A stretch of DNA of 64,000 nucleotides from UBA1952 sp965246785 (GTDB lineage Bacteria > Bacteroidota > Bacteroidia > Chitinophagales > Chitinophagaceae): positions 118,670 to 182,669 of the forward strand of contig CBDFFM010000031.1 of the NCBI GenBank assembly GCA_965246785.1, written 5' to 3'. A program made the position numbers and the translations under genes. Positions 17,030 to 25,377 of the stretch are shown here, in pieces. Under the pieces are notes generated by a model, which saw nothing but the letters and a program-made list of their open reading frames with translations, was not told where the DNA came from and ran no database searches. How positions within the stretch are numbered: the stretch's first letter is position 1; each line of letters begins with the position of its first letter.

Positions 17030-19333
17030 TCAATTCATCAGCACCATCTTGCCCACAGCCGTCTGCGTACCGGCTTTATCGGTAGCGAAGATGAGCAGCA
17101 CGCCGCTTTGCGGCCGATGGCCGGTATAATCCAGCCCATTCCAGACCACTTGTCCGCCGGTGGCTTTAGCGCGGTAGATGAGCTGGCCGGCTATGTCGGT
17201 GATGCGCACATCGGCATCGGTGGTGAGGCCGCGAACGGCTATGGGGCCGGTGTAGCCGTTGGGCACGGGGTTAGGGAAAGTCTTGATGCTGCCGGCGGTT
17301 TCCGCGCCTTCTGTAGCAGTGCCGTGATAGGAGATAAGGCCGTTGGCAGTGCCGAAATACACGTCACCGGTTACAGGGTCAACGGCTATGGATTGGATGA
17401 TGTTGGAAAGCAGCGGAGAGTTATCTACGGTATAGCGGCTGATGATCTTGTTGGCATCGGGCGAGAGCAGCCAGATGCCGTTGTTGGTGCCTACCCATTT
17501 GCGATTGGCGCCGTCTACGGCCATCGCGTTCACCGATTCATTGGAGAAGAGCAGGCCGGCAAACTGGTCGTACTGCCGGATGGGCTGCTCGGCATCAATA
17601 GTCTTATCCACCACCATCTGCCCCGGATTGCCTGCAATGCCAATGCCTTTATCCGTGCCTATCCAGATAGCGCCGTCGCGGTCTTTCACCAGGCTGCGCA
17701 CCTCGGCGGACGGCAGGTCGCCCTGGCCCTTGCCGGTAGTGAGGTTGCGCACATCGTCGTCGCTGCCCGTCTCCGGAGTGCCGCCGTCGTTATAGACAAT
17801 AAGGCCGCCGCCTACCGGCGCGATGTACCATTTCTGGTTCGCGTCGTCCACAATTATTTTCTGAGCGGCATTGGCCGTGTAGCGATTAAGCTTGGGCACG
17901 GAATAGTGATACCAGCTCCCGTCAGCCGTACGTACGGCCAGCTCAGGGTTTAGGTAGTTCTGGGTTACCCACAGCGCGCCATTAGCGTCAAAGGCCAGCC
18001 CTTCCGCCGGCCATTCTCCGTAAAGATTCGGCAATAGCGCGCCCTGCTTGATGATGCGCCCGCTGCCATCTTCCTTGCGCTCATAGATGCCGCCGGTGGC
18101 CGTGCCCATATACAGGCTGCCGCTGCGCGGGTCTTTGGTGATGCACACAAAGTCTGCAACCGTATCCTGAAAGAGCGGGAAGTTGTAAGGGTGAAATACA
18201 TCCCAGTGGTCGGAGCCGGCCTCGTAGCGGGAGATTCCTACGCGCTTGTTGGCGGGCAGATAATTGGGCTTCAGCGAGCCGTGCGCCACCCACACGGTGC
18301 CGTTGTAGGGATATATGTCGAAGCTCTCCGCGTCATTGGGGCCGTTGGGCACGAAGTAATCCGTGCGTCTGGAGCCATCGCTTCTGCGCCGGCTCAGGCC
18401 ACCGTAGCCTTCTGCCAGCCAAAGGCTCCCGCCCTCCATCACTACCACGCCATTAGGCCTCGACGCGTAGGTAGAGTCAATAATGGCATTGCCCGACACG
18501 GAGAAGTGATAGACAAGCCCCACGCCATTTTTGGGAAAGGTGCTGGCATAAAGTGTCGTCTCTGTGCCGTCTATGTGTAGGATGCTCGTACTATCGCTGT
18601 ACCATACGCGTTGGCGGCCCGCAAGGCTCACACGGTAGAGCGTATCCGTAAAGCCGCTTGTAGCCGCATATACGGCCCCACCGGCGAGGGCCATTTTCTT
18701 ATAAACGCGCCCCGTATCCACCGCCTGCCAGTTAGCAAACACCTGCGGCGCGGGCGCATTCCGCGCAATGCGGTATAGCCCGCCGCTGGATGCTGCGTAA
18801 AGGTACGTGCCATCGCCGGCCACGGCGTAAATGGCCATCGTCTGGCCGCCTTTAGAGAAGACGTAGGTTTCCTTGACTTCCTCTTTGTCCAGGTCTATCA
18901 CCACAACGCCGAGGCCGGTGCTGAGGTAAGCAATGCCGCGGTCGGCGTAGATGGCATTAATGCTTTTATTGCCGGCGAAACTCTTGTTCTTCAGGTCGGG
19001 CAATACGGTGAAGCTGTTGTGCCGGTAGAGATCAATATTGCTGTTGTTGTAGCCGATGACAACACTGCCGGTAGCTGCATCATACGCGATAGCCACCGGC
19101 TCGGCTTCGTGCATGCCATCCACCTTGCTGAAGGTCTCGGAACTCTTGCCGTTGGTGGGATAAAAAAGAAAGCCGTGGTCGGTAATTACGTAGGCGTTTA
19201 TACCGTCGGAGGCAATGGCCTGCGCATTGTTGTAAGGCAGGTGCGCGCGCCATACGCCAATGCTGCGCTGCTGCGCAAAAGCGCCATACGTAAACAGGCT
19301 CAGTGTGGCAAGAAGAAAGGAGAAACGAAGCAT
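17030..19333 (-). CDS. porZ: PorZ-like T9SS-associated beta-propeller protein
   Basis: This 767-residue secreted protein resembles PorZ, the T9SS surface component that in Porphyromonas delivers anionic LPS to the sortase. The signal peptide (LRFSFLLATLSLFTYGAFAQ) is followed by the characteristic GVWRAHLPYNNAQAIASDG and propeller blades, including two-component-regulator-type repeats such as RSLVKDRDGAIWIGTDKGIG. The C-terminal type A sorting domain runs from KTFPNPVPNGYTGPIAVRG to GVLLIFATDKAGTQTAVGKM. ATG 19333 opens the signal peptide. No other T9SS machinery genes are nearby. Confidence 0.85.
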   Translation of the reverse strand: MLRFSFLLATLSLFTYGAFAQQRSIGVWRAHLPYNNAQAIASDGINAYVITDHGFLFYPTNGKSSETFSKVDGMHEAEPVAIAYDAATGSVVIGYNNSNIDLYRHNSFTVLPDLKNKSFAGNKSINAIYADRGIAYLSTGLGVVVIDLDKEEVKETYVFSKGGQTMAIYAVAGDGTYLYAASSGGLYRIARNAPAPQVFANWQAVDTGRVYKKMALAGGAVYAATSGFTDTLYRVSLAGRQRVWYSDSTSILHIDGTETTLYASTFPKNGVGLVYHFSVSGNAIIDSTYASRPNGVVVMEGGSLWLAEGYGGLSRRRSDGSRRTDYFVPNGPNDAESFDIYPYNGTVWVAHGSLKPNYLPANKRVGISRYEAGSDHWDVFHPYNFPLFQDTVADFVCITKDPRSGSLYMGTATGGIYERKEDGSGRIIKQGALLPNLYGEWPAEGLAFDANGALWVTQNYLNPELAVRTADGSWYHYSVPKLNRYTANAAQKIIVDDANQKWYIAPVGGGLIVYNDGGTPETGSDDDVRNLTTGKGQGDLPSAEVRSLVKDRDGAIWIGTDKGIGIAGNPGQMVVDKTIDAEQPIRQYDQFAGLLFSNESVNAMAVDGANRKWVGTNNGIWLLSPDANKIISRYTVDNSPLLSNIIQSIAVDPVTGDVYFGTANGLISYHGTATEGAETAGSIKTFPNPVPNGYTGPIAVRGLTTDADVRITDIAGQLIYRAKATGGQVVWNGLDYTGHRPQSGVLLIFATDKAGTQTAVGKMVLMN

Positions 19334-19388
19334 AGCAATATCCAAAGCCAAAAGTAACCTCATAAACGAGCGGGGGGCGTAGATATTG

Positions 19389-19979
19389 CTACACAGCAGC
19401 CACTTCCGCATCAGATTGAAGCAGCAGCAGCGCCTGTATGGCACGCGGATACCAGAAATGCTCCAGCCGCAGCACACGCCGGGCAAGGCGCTCCGCATCA
19501 TCGCCCGGCAGGACGGGGCAGCTTGCCTGCAGCAGCGGCGCGCCGTGGTCATACTCCTCATCTACGAGGTGCACGGTAATGCCGCTACGCATATCGCCGG
19601 CAGCGAGAACGGCTTCATGTACATGGCGGCCCCACATGCCCTTGCCGCCATGCTTTGGCAGGAGGGCGGGGTGGATATTGACAATTTTCCCGTTGAATGC
19701 CTGAATGAGCAGCAGCGGCAGCTTCAGCAGGAAACCGGCGAGGATGATGAGCGATGGCCGATACTGCTGCAACGCTTCCGGAAACGCTGCATCTGCGAGC
19801 TGACTACCGGATGCTATGAGGGCAGGAATGCCTTGGCGCTGCGCAATGTCCAGCACACCCGCCCCCGCTTTATTCGCAACAATGAGTGAAACCTCTGCGC
19901 CGCCTTCTTTCATGAAAAAGTCAATAATCGCCTGTGCATTGCTGCCCTGGCCTGAGGCGAAGATGATGAGACGATGCAT
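19389..19979 (-). CDS. purN: Phosphoribosylglycinamide formyltransferase (GART)
   Basis: This 196-residue enzyme carries out the third step of purine synthesis, moving a formyl group from 10-formyl-THF to GAR. The N-terminal phosphate-binding IIFASGQGSNAQAI, the NIHPALLPKHGGKGMWG block with its catalytic His, and HLVDEEYDHGAPLLQ with the catalytic Asp are all present. ATG 19979 starts exactly at the conserved strand. An upstream in-frame ATG at 20039 would translate the minisatellite repeat and is rejected. It lies downstream of murA, with a hairpin in the 65-nt gap. Confidence 0.95.
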   Translation of the reverse strand: MHRLIIFASGQGSNAQAIIDFFMKEGGAEVSLIVANKAGAGVLDIAQRQGIPALIASGSQLADAAFPEALQQYRPSLIILAGFLLKLPLLLIQAFNGKIVNIHPALLPKHGGKGMWGRHVHEAVLAAGDMRSGITVHLVDEEYDHGAPLLQASCPVLPGDDAERLARRVLRLEHFWYPRAIQALLLLQSDAEVAAV

Positions 19980-19987
19980 ATTAGCGT

Positions 19988-20045
19988 GTTGGAATGTTGG
20001 AGCGTCGGAATGTTGGAGCGTTGCGGAACATTCCAACATTCCAAC
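19988..20045. repeat. Minisatellite R4 and inverted repeat between murA and purN
   Basis: Units of the type GTTGGAATGTTGGAGC run rightward and then reverse. GTTGGAATGTTGG at 19988-20000 is matched by CCAACATTCCAAC at 20033-20045, a perfect 13-bp inverted repeat whose right end reaches the first base of the murA stop codon. Confidence 0.8.
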
Positions 20046-21349
20046 TAAACCCTCCTGATATCGGCGCCGAGCGCATTGAGGCGCTCATCAATGCGCTCGT
20101 AGCCGCGGTCTATCTGGTCAATGTTTTGGATGGTGCTTTTGCCGTTGGCGCTTAAGGCGGCAATAAGGAGGGCAACGCCCGCGCGGATGTCGGGACTCAC
20201 CATATTGATGCCGCGCAGCGAATGGCTGTGGTCAAGGCCTATTACTACGGCGCGGTGCGGGTCGCAGAGCACGATTTGTGCGCCCATCTCTATGAGCTTG
20301 TCCACGAAGAAGAGGCGACTTTCAAACATCTTCTGATGCACGAGTACCGTTCCTTTAGCCTGTGCGGCTACTACCAGGATGATGCTCAGCAGGTCGGGCG
20401 TGAAGCCGGGCCAGGGATGGTCGTAGATGGTAAGGACGGAGCCGTCTATGAAGGTTTGTATCGCGTAGCTGTCCTGCTTTGGGATATGAATATCATCGCC
20501 GGAAACTTCTAACTGAATGCCGAGGCGGCGGAAGGTTTCCGGGATAATGCCGAGCTGCGCTACATCCGCGCCTTGAATGGTAATATCAGACCCGGTCATT
20601 GCCGCAAGGCCTATGAAGGAGCCTACCTCTATCATATCGGCAAGCATGCGGTGCTCTGCGCCGTGAAGGCTCTTTACGCCTTGCACGGTGATGCAGTTGG
20701 ATCCTACGCCATAAATGCGGGCGCCCATGCTGTTGAGCAGGCGGCAGAGCTGCTGCACATACGGCTCGCAGGCGGCGTTGTAGATGGTGGTGGTACCCTC
20801 CGCCATTACGGCCGCCATGAGGATGTTGGCAGTGCCGGTTACGGATGGCTCGTCGAGCAGGAGCTGGGTGCCGATTAGCTGCTCGGTACTGAGGGAGAAG
20901 AGGTAATTATCCTCATCGTACACAAACTTCACCCCGAGGCCTTCAAAGCCTCGGATGTGCGTATCAAGCCGCCGCCTTCCAATCTTATCGCCGCCCGGCT
21001 GCGGGATTTGGGCCTTGCCGAAGCGCGCCAGCATGGGGCCGGCTACCATAACGGCGCCGCGCAGGCGACCGCTTTTGTGGCGGAAGGTCTGGCCGGAGAA
21101 GTAGTCGGTATTGACGGCGTCTGCCTGAAGCGTTACTTCCCCTTGCGCGCCGCGCGTGACTTTTACGCCGAGGTCTGCCAGCAATTCCAGCAGCAGGTTT
21201 ACGTCTATGATGTCGGGGACATTGGTGTAGCTGACGGGCTCATCAGTGAGCAGAGCGGCGCACAGCACTTGCAGGGCCTCGTTCTTCGCGCCTTGCGGCG
21301 TGATGGTGCCGGATAGCGGCTTGCCACCGCGGATTTCAAAGGCTTTCAT
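20045..21349 (-). CDS. murA: UDP-GlcNAc enolpyruvyl transferase with Asp in place of the catalytic Cys
   Basis: This 434-residue enzyme carries out the first committed step of peptidoglycan synthesis, adding enolpyruvate from PEP to UDP-GlcNAc. The start MKAFEIRGGKPLSGTITPQG has the catalytic Lys/Asn region (GAKNEAL). The active-site loop reads PGGDKIGRRRLDTHIRG: Asp121 stands where E. coli MurA has Cys115 in PGGC. A Cys-to-Asp change here is known from mycobacteria and chlamydiae to keep activity and give resistance to fosfomycin, which alkylates the Cys. The C-terminal RAGVALLIAAL and the DRGYERIDERL block are present. DUF4290 precedes it by 79 nt. Confidence 0.95.
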   Translation of the reverse strand: MKAFEIRGGKPLSGTITPQGAKNEALQVLCAALLTDEPVSYTNVPDIIDVNLLLELLADLGVKVTRGAQGEVTLQADAVNTDYFSGQTFRHKSGRLRGAVMVAGPMLARFGKAQIPQPGGDKIGRRRLDTHIRGFEGLGVKFVYDEDNYLFSLSTEQLIGTQLLLDEPSVTGTANILMAAVMAEGTTTIYNAACEPYVQQLCRLLNSMGARIYGVGSNCITVQGVKSLHGAEHRMLADMIEVGSFIGLAAMTGSDITIQGADVAQLGIIPETFRRLGIQLEVSGDDIHIPKQDSYAIQTFIDGSVLTIYDHPWPGFTPDLLSIILVVAAQAKGTVLVHQKMFESRLFFVDKLIEMGAQIVLCDPHRAVVIGLDHSHSLRGINMVSPDIRAGVALLIAALSANGKSTIQNIDQIDRGYERIDERLNALGADIRRV

Positions 21350-21428
21350 TTACTGAATTGCTGTATGGCTGTATTGTTTTTTGAAGCCGTACAGCAATAC
21401 AACAGTACAGCAATGCAACAATACATCC

Positions 21429-22124
21429 CTACATCCCTCCTTTATTCTTGTTCTTATACTTCTTCTTCTTGTTGAAGCCGCCGCCCTGGCCGCCCTGGCC
21501 GACTTGCGGGTTATTGCCATACGGCCCGCGGCCTTTCTTCTTCTTAAAGCCCGTATCCGGGCGCAGGTCCACCTGCACCTGGAAGCCGCCGTTGGTAGGC
21601 TCGTACTGGAGGGCGCCGTTGGAGATTTTCGCCAGCTCGCCTTTAATCATATCGTCGTGCACCGGGTCTTTGTGCCATTGGGCGTAGGCCAGCTTCATGA
21701 AGTAGGCGATGTGCTGGGTGAAGCCTTCGCGCTTCTCCGGATCCATCTCTGCCTCGGCCTTTTTCAACAGCTCCTCAATATTCCCGCCGAGGTGGCGGTG
21801 CTTGATGGGCTTTGCCGGATAGGGCAGGGGCGCGGGGCGCTTGCGCAGCTCTTCCGGGTCGGGCTTGGGGTAAGGGCTGGCTACCTCCAGCTTGAAGTCC
21901 GTCATCTGGTAGAGGTGGTCCCAGAGCATGTGGCGGTAATCTTCCGTCTGCTTAAGCTGGGGGTTGAGGATGGCCATGACGTCTATGACGGCCTCCGCGT
22001 TTTTGAGGCGGGCGGCATCGTCTTCCATCTTCAGTAATTGCTCGGCCATGCTCTGGATGGAGCGGCCGTATTCGGGCATGCGCAGGGGCTCGCGGGTGGT
22101 ATTGTAATCCATTGGCTTATTCAA
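21429..22124 (-). CDS. DUF4290-family protein
   Basis: This 231-residue cytoplasmic protein is recognised as DUF4290 by YNTTREPLRMPEYGRSIQSM at its start, NAEAVIDVMAILNPQLKQ and RHLGGNIEELLKKAEAEMD. The last 40 residues are a low-complexity Gly/Lys/Asn-rich tail (GRGPYGNNPQVGQGGQGGG followed by lysines), typical of an unstructured nucleic-acid-binding extension. The function is unknown. It is directly upstream of murA on the same strand, an arrangement I recall from other Bacteroidota. Confidence 0.85.
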   Translation of the reverse strand: MNKPMDYNTTREPLRMPEYGRSIQSMAEQLLKMEDDAARLKNAEAVIDVMAILNPQLKQTEDYRHMLWDHLYQMTDFKLEVASPYPKPDPEELRKRPAPLPYPAKPIKHRHLGGNIEELLKKAEAEMDPEKREGFTQHIAYFMKLAYAQWHKDPVHDDMIKGELAKISNGALQYEPTNGGFQVQVDLRPDTGFKKKKGRGPYGNNPQVGQGGQGGGFNKKKKYKNKNKGGM

Positions 22125-22160
22125 AAGTAGGGAGCGGAGGGAGTAGATGGGAATTTTTAT

Positions 22161-22244
22161 GTTGCCGGCTGCAGCGCGCTATTAAGCGTTCCTTGCGACG
22201 CTCCGTTCATCGGCTGTCAGTCTATTGGGCTTTTCACGTAACAT
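22161..22244 (+). repeat. Dispersed repeat R1, copy 2
   Basis: This copy contains GTTCCTTGCGACGCTCCG, TGTCAGTCTATTGGGC and CTTTTCACGTAAC. Its CTTTTC end faces array B, which begins about 25 nt later. Confidence 0.75.
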
Positions 22245-22268
22245 GATTCCCTTTCCGGCACAATTGCC

Positions 22269-22514
22269 AAAAAATCCCCACACGCATTCCCGATGCAGGA
22301 ATTGGGTGTGTGGAATCCCCACGCGCAATTCCGGCATCGGGATTGGGCCTGTGGAATCCCCAAGCGAATTCCCCGCGCCGGGATTAGCCCTGTGGAATCC
22401 CCACGAGGATTTCCGGCGCCGGGATTGGGTGTGTGGAATCCCCATGAGGGTTTCTGGCTCCGGTATTGGGTGTGTGGAATCCCCACGAGGATTTCCGGCT
22501 CCAGTATTAAGTCT
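22269..22514. repeat. Tandem array B, six 41-bp units
   Basis: The units begin at 22269 (degenerate), 22310, 22351, 22392, 22433 and 22474, an exact 41-bp step. Each has GTGGAATCCCCACG at the left and CCGGGATTGGG or a variant at the right, so AATCCC and GGGATT can pair within a unit. The best unit also has a CCGGCGCCGG palindrome. The array is open in several frames on both strands but shows no start or family resemblance. It lies between the typA stop and the DUF4290 start. Confidence 0.9.
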
Positions 22515-22571
22515 GGCTATATACCACGCTCATTCAGCGCGCCGGTATGCACCGCCGAATCGCTTCGAGGC

Positions 22572-24380
22572 CTATGCCTCGGCCTTCATAGCCTTCGTGT
22601 ACTTGTTGCGGTCATTCTCGTCCAGCATAATCTTGCGGAGGCGGATGCTTTGGGGGGTTATTTCAATACATTCGTCCTGCTGGATGTATTCCATGCATTC
22701 CTCCAGCGTCATCTGGATTTTAGGGGTGATGGAGGCGGCGCCGTCTGAGCCGGAGGCGCGGTGGTTGGTGAGCTTCTTGCCTTCAATGGCGTTAACGTTC
22801 AGGTCGCCGGGCTTAATGTTTTCGGCGATAATCTGGCCGGCATACACTTCTTCTCCGGGGTCAACGAAGAAGGAGCCTCTGTCCTGGAGCTTGTCAATGG
22901 AGTAGGCGGTGGTGGGCCCGGTGAATTTGGAAATGAGGACGCCATTGCTGCGACCGGGAATGTTGCCCTTCCAGGGCTTGTATTCCTGGAAGCGGTGTGC
23001 CATGACCGCCTCGCCGGCGGTGGCGGTGAGCATGTTGGAGCGGAGGCCGATCATGCCGCGGGAGGGGATTTCAAACTCAAGGTGCTGCATCTGGCCCTTT
23101 GTTTCCATGATGAGCATCTCGCCCTTGCGCTGCGTGACGAGGTCTATGACTTTGCCGGAAGATTCGGCGGGTACGTCCACCACGAGTACTTCGTAAGGCT
23201 CGCACTTTTTGCCGTCAATTTCTTTGACAATTACCTGCGGCTGGCCTATGGTAAGCTCGTAGCCTTCGCGACGCATGGTCTCTACGAGCACGGAGAGGTG
23301 AAGGATGCCGCGGCCATAGACGAGGAATTTGTCGGCGTCTTCGGTGTCTTGCACGCGGAGGGCGAGGTTCTTCTCCAGCTCTTTGTAAAGGCGGTCGCGG
23401 ATATTGCGGGAGGTAACAAATTTGCCTTCACGGCCGTAGAAGGGGGAGTTGTTGATGGAGAACTGCATGTTCATCGTCGGCTCATCAATGGCCGTTACCG
23501 GCAAAGCCTCGGGGGCATCAAAGTCGGCAATGGTTTCGCCGATCTGGAAGTCTTCAATGCCTACTATAGCGCAGATATCGCCGGCGGATACTTCGGATAC
23601 TTTCTTCTTGCCCATCCCTTCAAAGACATAGACTTCCTTGACCTTATTGCGTAGCATGGTGCCGTCTAGGCGGCATAGTTGAATATTCTGGCCTTCCTTA
23701 ATAGTGCCGCGTGTGATTTTGCCAATGGCGATACGGCCGAGGAAGGAGGAGTAGTCCAGAGAGGTAATCTGGAGTTGAAGGGGGCCTTCGGCGGTGCTTG
23801 GCGCGGGCACCTTGTCAATGATCATGTCCATCACGGCGTTGATATTGTCCGTGGGGGTGAGGGTAGTATTGTACCAGCCTTGCTTGGCGGAGCCGTAGAG
23901 GGTGGGGAAGTCAAGCTGCTCTTCGGTGGCGTCAAGTTGGAAGAAAAGCTCAAAAACGGCGTCGTGAACCTCGTCGGGGCGGCAGTTGGGTTTATCTACC
24001 TTATTAATCACCACGATTGGGCGGAGGCCAAGGTTGAGGGCTTTCTGAAGTACGAAGCGGGTCTGCGGCATGGGGCCTTCAAAGGCGTCCACGAGTAGGA
24101 GGACGCCGTCTGCCATCTTCAGCACGCGCTCTACCTCGCCCCCGAAGTCGGCGTGGCCTGGAGTATCAATGACGTTGATTTTGGTGTCGTTGTATGTAAC
24201 GGAGATATTTTTGGCGAGGATGGTTATGCCGCGCTCGCGTTCGAGATCATTGCTGTCCATGATCAGGTCTCCCGTTTCCTGATTGTCGCGGAAGACTTTG
24301 GTAGCGTGTATGATTTTGTCCACGAGGGTAGTCTTTCCGTGGTCAACGTGAGCGATGATGGCGATGTTTCTAAGGTTCAT
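22572..24380 (-). CDS. typA: Translational GTPase TypA/BipA
   Basis: This 602-residue ribosome-associated GTPase of the EF-G superfamily acts in ribosome assembly and stress adaptation. Visible GTP motifs are AHVDHGKTTLVDK (G1), RERGITI (G2), DTPGHADFGGEVERV (G3) and NKVDKPNCRPDEV (G4). The EF-G-like domain V start (LVVDVPAESSGKVIDL) is clear. The TypA-specific C-terminal domain includes NHRASGSDG and ends with the IRLRKIMLDENDRNK pattern. The length is normal. The gene stands alone, with a terminator-like hairpin between it and apaG. Confidence 0.96.
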   Translation of the reverse strand: MNLRNIAIIAHVDHGKTTLVDKIIHATKVFRDNQETGDLIMDSNDLERERGITILAKNISVTYNDTKINVIDTPGHADFGGEVERVLKMADGVLLLVDAFEGPMPQTRFVLQKALNLGLRPIVVINKVDKPNCRPDEVHDAVFELFFQLDATEEQLDFPTLYGSAKQGWYNTTLTPTDNINAVMDMIIDKVPAPSTAEGPLQLQITSLDYSSFLGRIAIGKITRGTIKEGQNIQLCRLDGTMLRNKVKEVYVFEGMGKKKVSEVSAGDICAIVGIEDFQIGETIADFDAPEALPVTAIDEPTMNMQFSINNSPFYGREGKFVTSRNIRDRLYKELEKNLALRVQDTEDADKFLVYGRGILHLSVLVETMRREGYELTIGQPQVIVKEIDGKKCEPYEVLVVDVPAESSGKVIDLVTQRKGEMLIMETKGQMQHLEFEIPSRGMIGLRSNMLTATAGEAVMAHRFQEYKPWKGNIPGRSNGVLISKFTGPTTAYSIDKLQDRGSFFVDPGEEVYAGQIIAENIKPGDLNVNAIEGKKLTNHRASGSDGAASITPKIQMTLEECMEYIQQDECIEITPQSIRLRKIMLDENDRNKYTKAMKAEA

Positions 24381-24394
24381 TTGAGAATTTTGAC

Positions 24395-24422
24395 AATAAA
24401 AAAGCCCTTCATGGCGGAGGGC
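24395..24422 (-). terminator. Terminator-like hairpin after apaG
   Basis: On the minus strand GCCCT at 24418-24422 pairs with AGGGC at 24404-24408, followed by a run of six T. It would end the apaG transcript just before typA. Confidence 0.5.
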
Positions 24423-24485
24423 ATTGAAAAGCTGCGCGAAGGTACGCGGATAGTGCGGGAAAGTTGATAAGAAAAGGCTAAGTCA

Positions 24486-24881
24486 CTAGTTGGCTTTAAA
24501 GGGCGCTATCATCTGGAACTCGGGAATAGCGACTTTGAAAAGCTTTTTGTTGTACAGATTCTCCATTAGATATGTACCGTGCATTTTTCCCATATCGGAG
24601 CGTAGGCTACATGCTGAGATATATTGGTGACTATTGCCAGGCTCAAGAATAGGCTGTTTGCCTACCACACCTTCACCTTCCACCTCGCGGTAAGCTCCAT
24701 TGCTATCTATTATGTACCAATGACGGCGCAATAATTTGATAGGCATTGTGCTGAGATTCTCAATGGTAATGCGGTAGGCAAATAGATATTCTGATGATAA
24801 AGGGTTGCTATGCGCGGCTTGATAGAATGTCTCTACGGTCACGCTAACTCCTTCAGTAACTTGTTGTATTTGTTCGGCCAT
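24486..24881 (-). CDS. apaG: ApaG-domain protein
   Basis: This 131-residue protein has a single immunoglobulin-like beta fold. The signature runs from VSVTVETFYQ through YRITIENLSTMPIKLLRRHW to EGEGVVGKQPILEPGNSHQY and GTYLMENL. ApaG was named for Co/Mg-related phenotypes in enteric bacteria, and its molecular role is unclear. It starts an AT-rich block with recX and mnmG, whose base composition differs from typA next door. Confidence 0.92.
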   Translation of the reverse strand: MAEQIQQVTEGVSVTVETFYQAAHSNPLSSEYLFAYRITIENLSTMPIKLLRRHWYIIDSNGAYREVEGEGVVGKQPILEPGNSHQYISACSLRSDMGKMHGTYLMENLYNKKLFKVAIPEFQMIAPFKAN

Positions 24882-24918
24882 GCTGCAGGTGTTTACACCG
24901 CTAAAGTTAGTATAAAGA

Positions 24919-25374
24919 TTAGGTGAGACTTCTCAATTCGGCCGTTACCTCTATAATAACGGAGTATTCATAGCCTTTTTGTTTTAAGTATTGATATACT
25001 TTGTTAGCCCTAAGTTTCTCACTCTTCTCAGTTTTCAATTGTAACCATTTCTTTTCAGCAATTTCTTTGGCTGTTTGGTAATAGTCTGATGGATCTATTT
25101 CCATAAAAGCTTTTTTAAGAACGTATTCGGATAACCTATGCACTTTCAGTTCATAATTTATTTTTACTTTTCCCCATTTCTTTATCCGGAATTTCCCTCT
25201 TACAAATGCTCTGGCGAAACGCTCTTCGTTAATTAGCTCTGATTCTATCAGTTGAGCGATAAGTTCATTTACTTGCTCAGTATCAGCACCAAGGTCATAA
25301 AGTTTGTTTCTAACCTCCTGTTGTGACCTTTCCTGGTAATTGCAAAACTTGTATATCGAGGACCTTATATCCAT
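24919..25374 (-). CDS. recX: RecX-family regulatory protein
   Basis: This 151-residue RecX/OraA-type protein, built of three-helix repeats, limits RecA filament growth in characterised species. The conserved pattern runs from NYQERSQQEVRNKLYDLG to LINEERFARAFVRGKFRIKKWG and YYQTAKEIAEKKW. It begins 3 nt after the mnmG stop, so the two genes are probably cotranscribed in the order mnmG, recX. It is strongly AT-rich. RecA is not encoded in this window. Confidence 0.88.
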   Translation of the reverse strand: MDIRSSIYKFCNYQERSQQEVRNKLYDLGADTEQVNELIAQLIESELINEERFARAFVRGKFRIKKWGKVKINYELKVHRLSEYVLKKAFMEIDPSDYYQTAKEIAEKKWLQLKTEKSEKLRANKVYQYLKQKGYEYSVIIEVTAELRSLT

Positions 25375-25377
25375 ATA

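Noticed and set aside
19980..20039. Extended N-terminus of PurN
   Set aside because: The extra residues come from minisatellite R4; the family starts at the later Met.
22225..22486. Open frames over array B on both strands
   Set aside because: They are by-products of the 41-bp repeat and change frame every unit.
22761..23654. Plus-strand ORF opposite typA
   Set aside because: Antisense shadow of a highly conserved GTPase.
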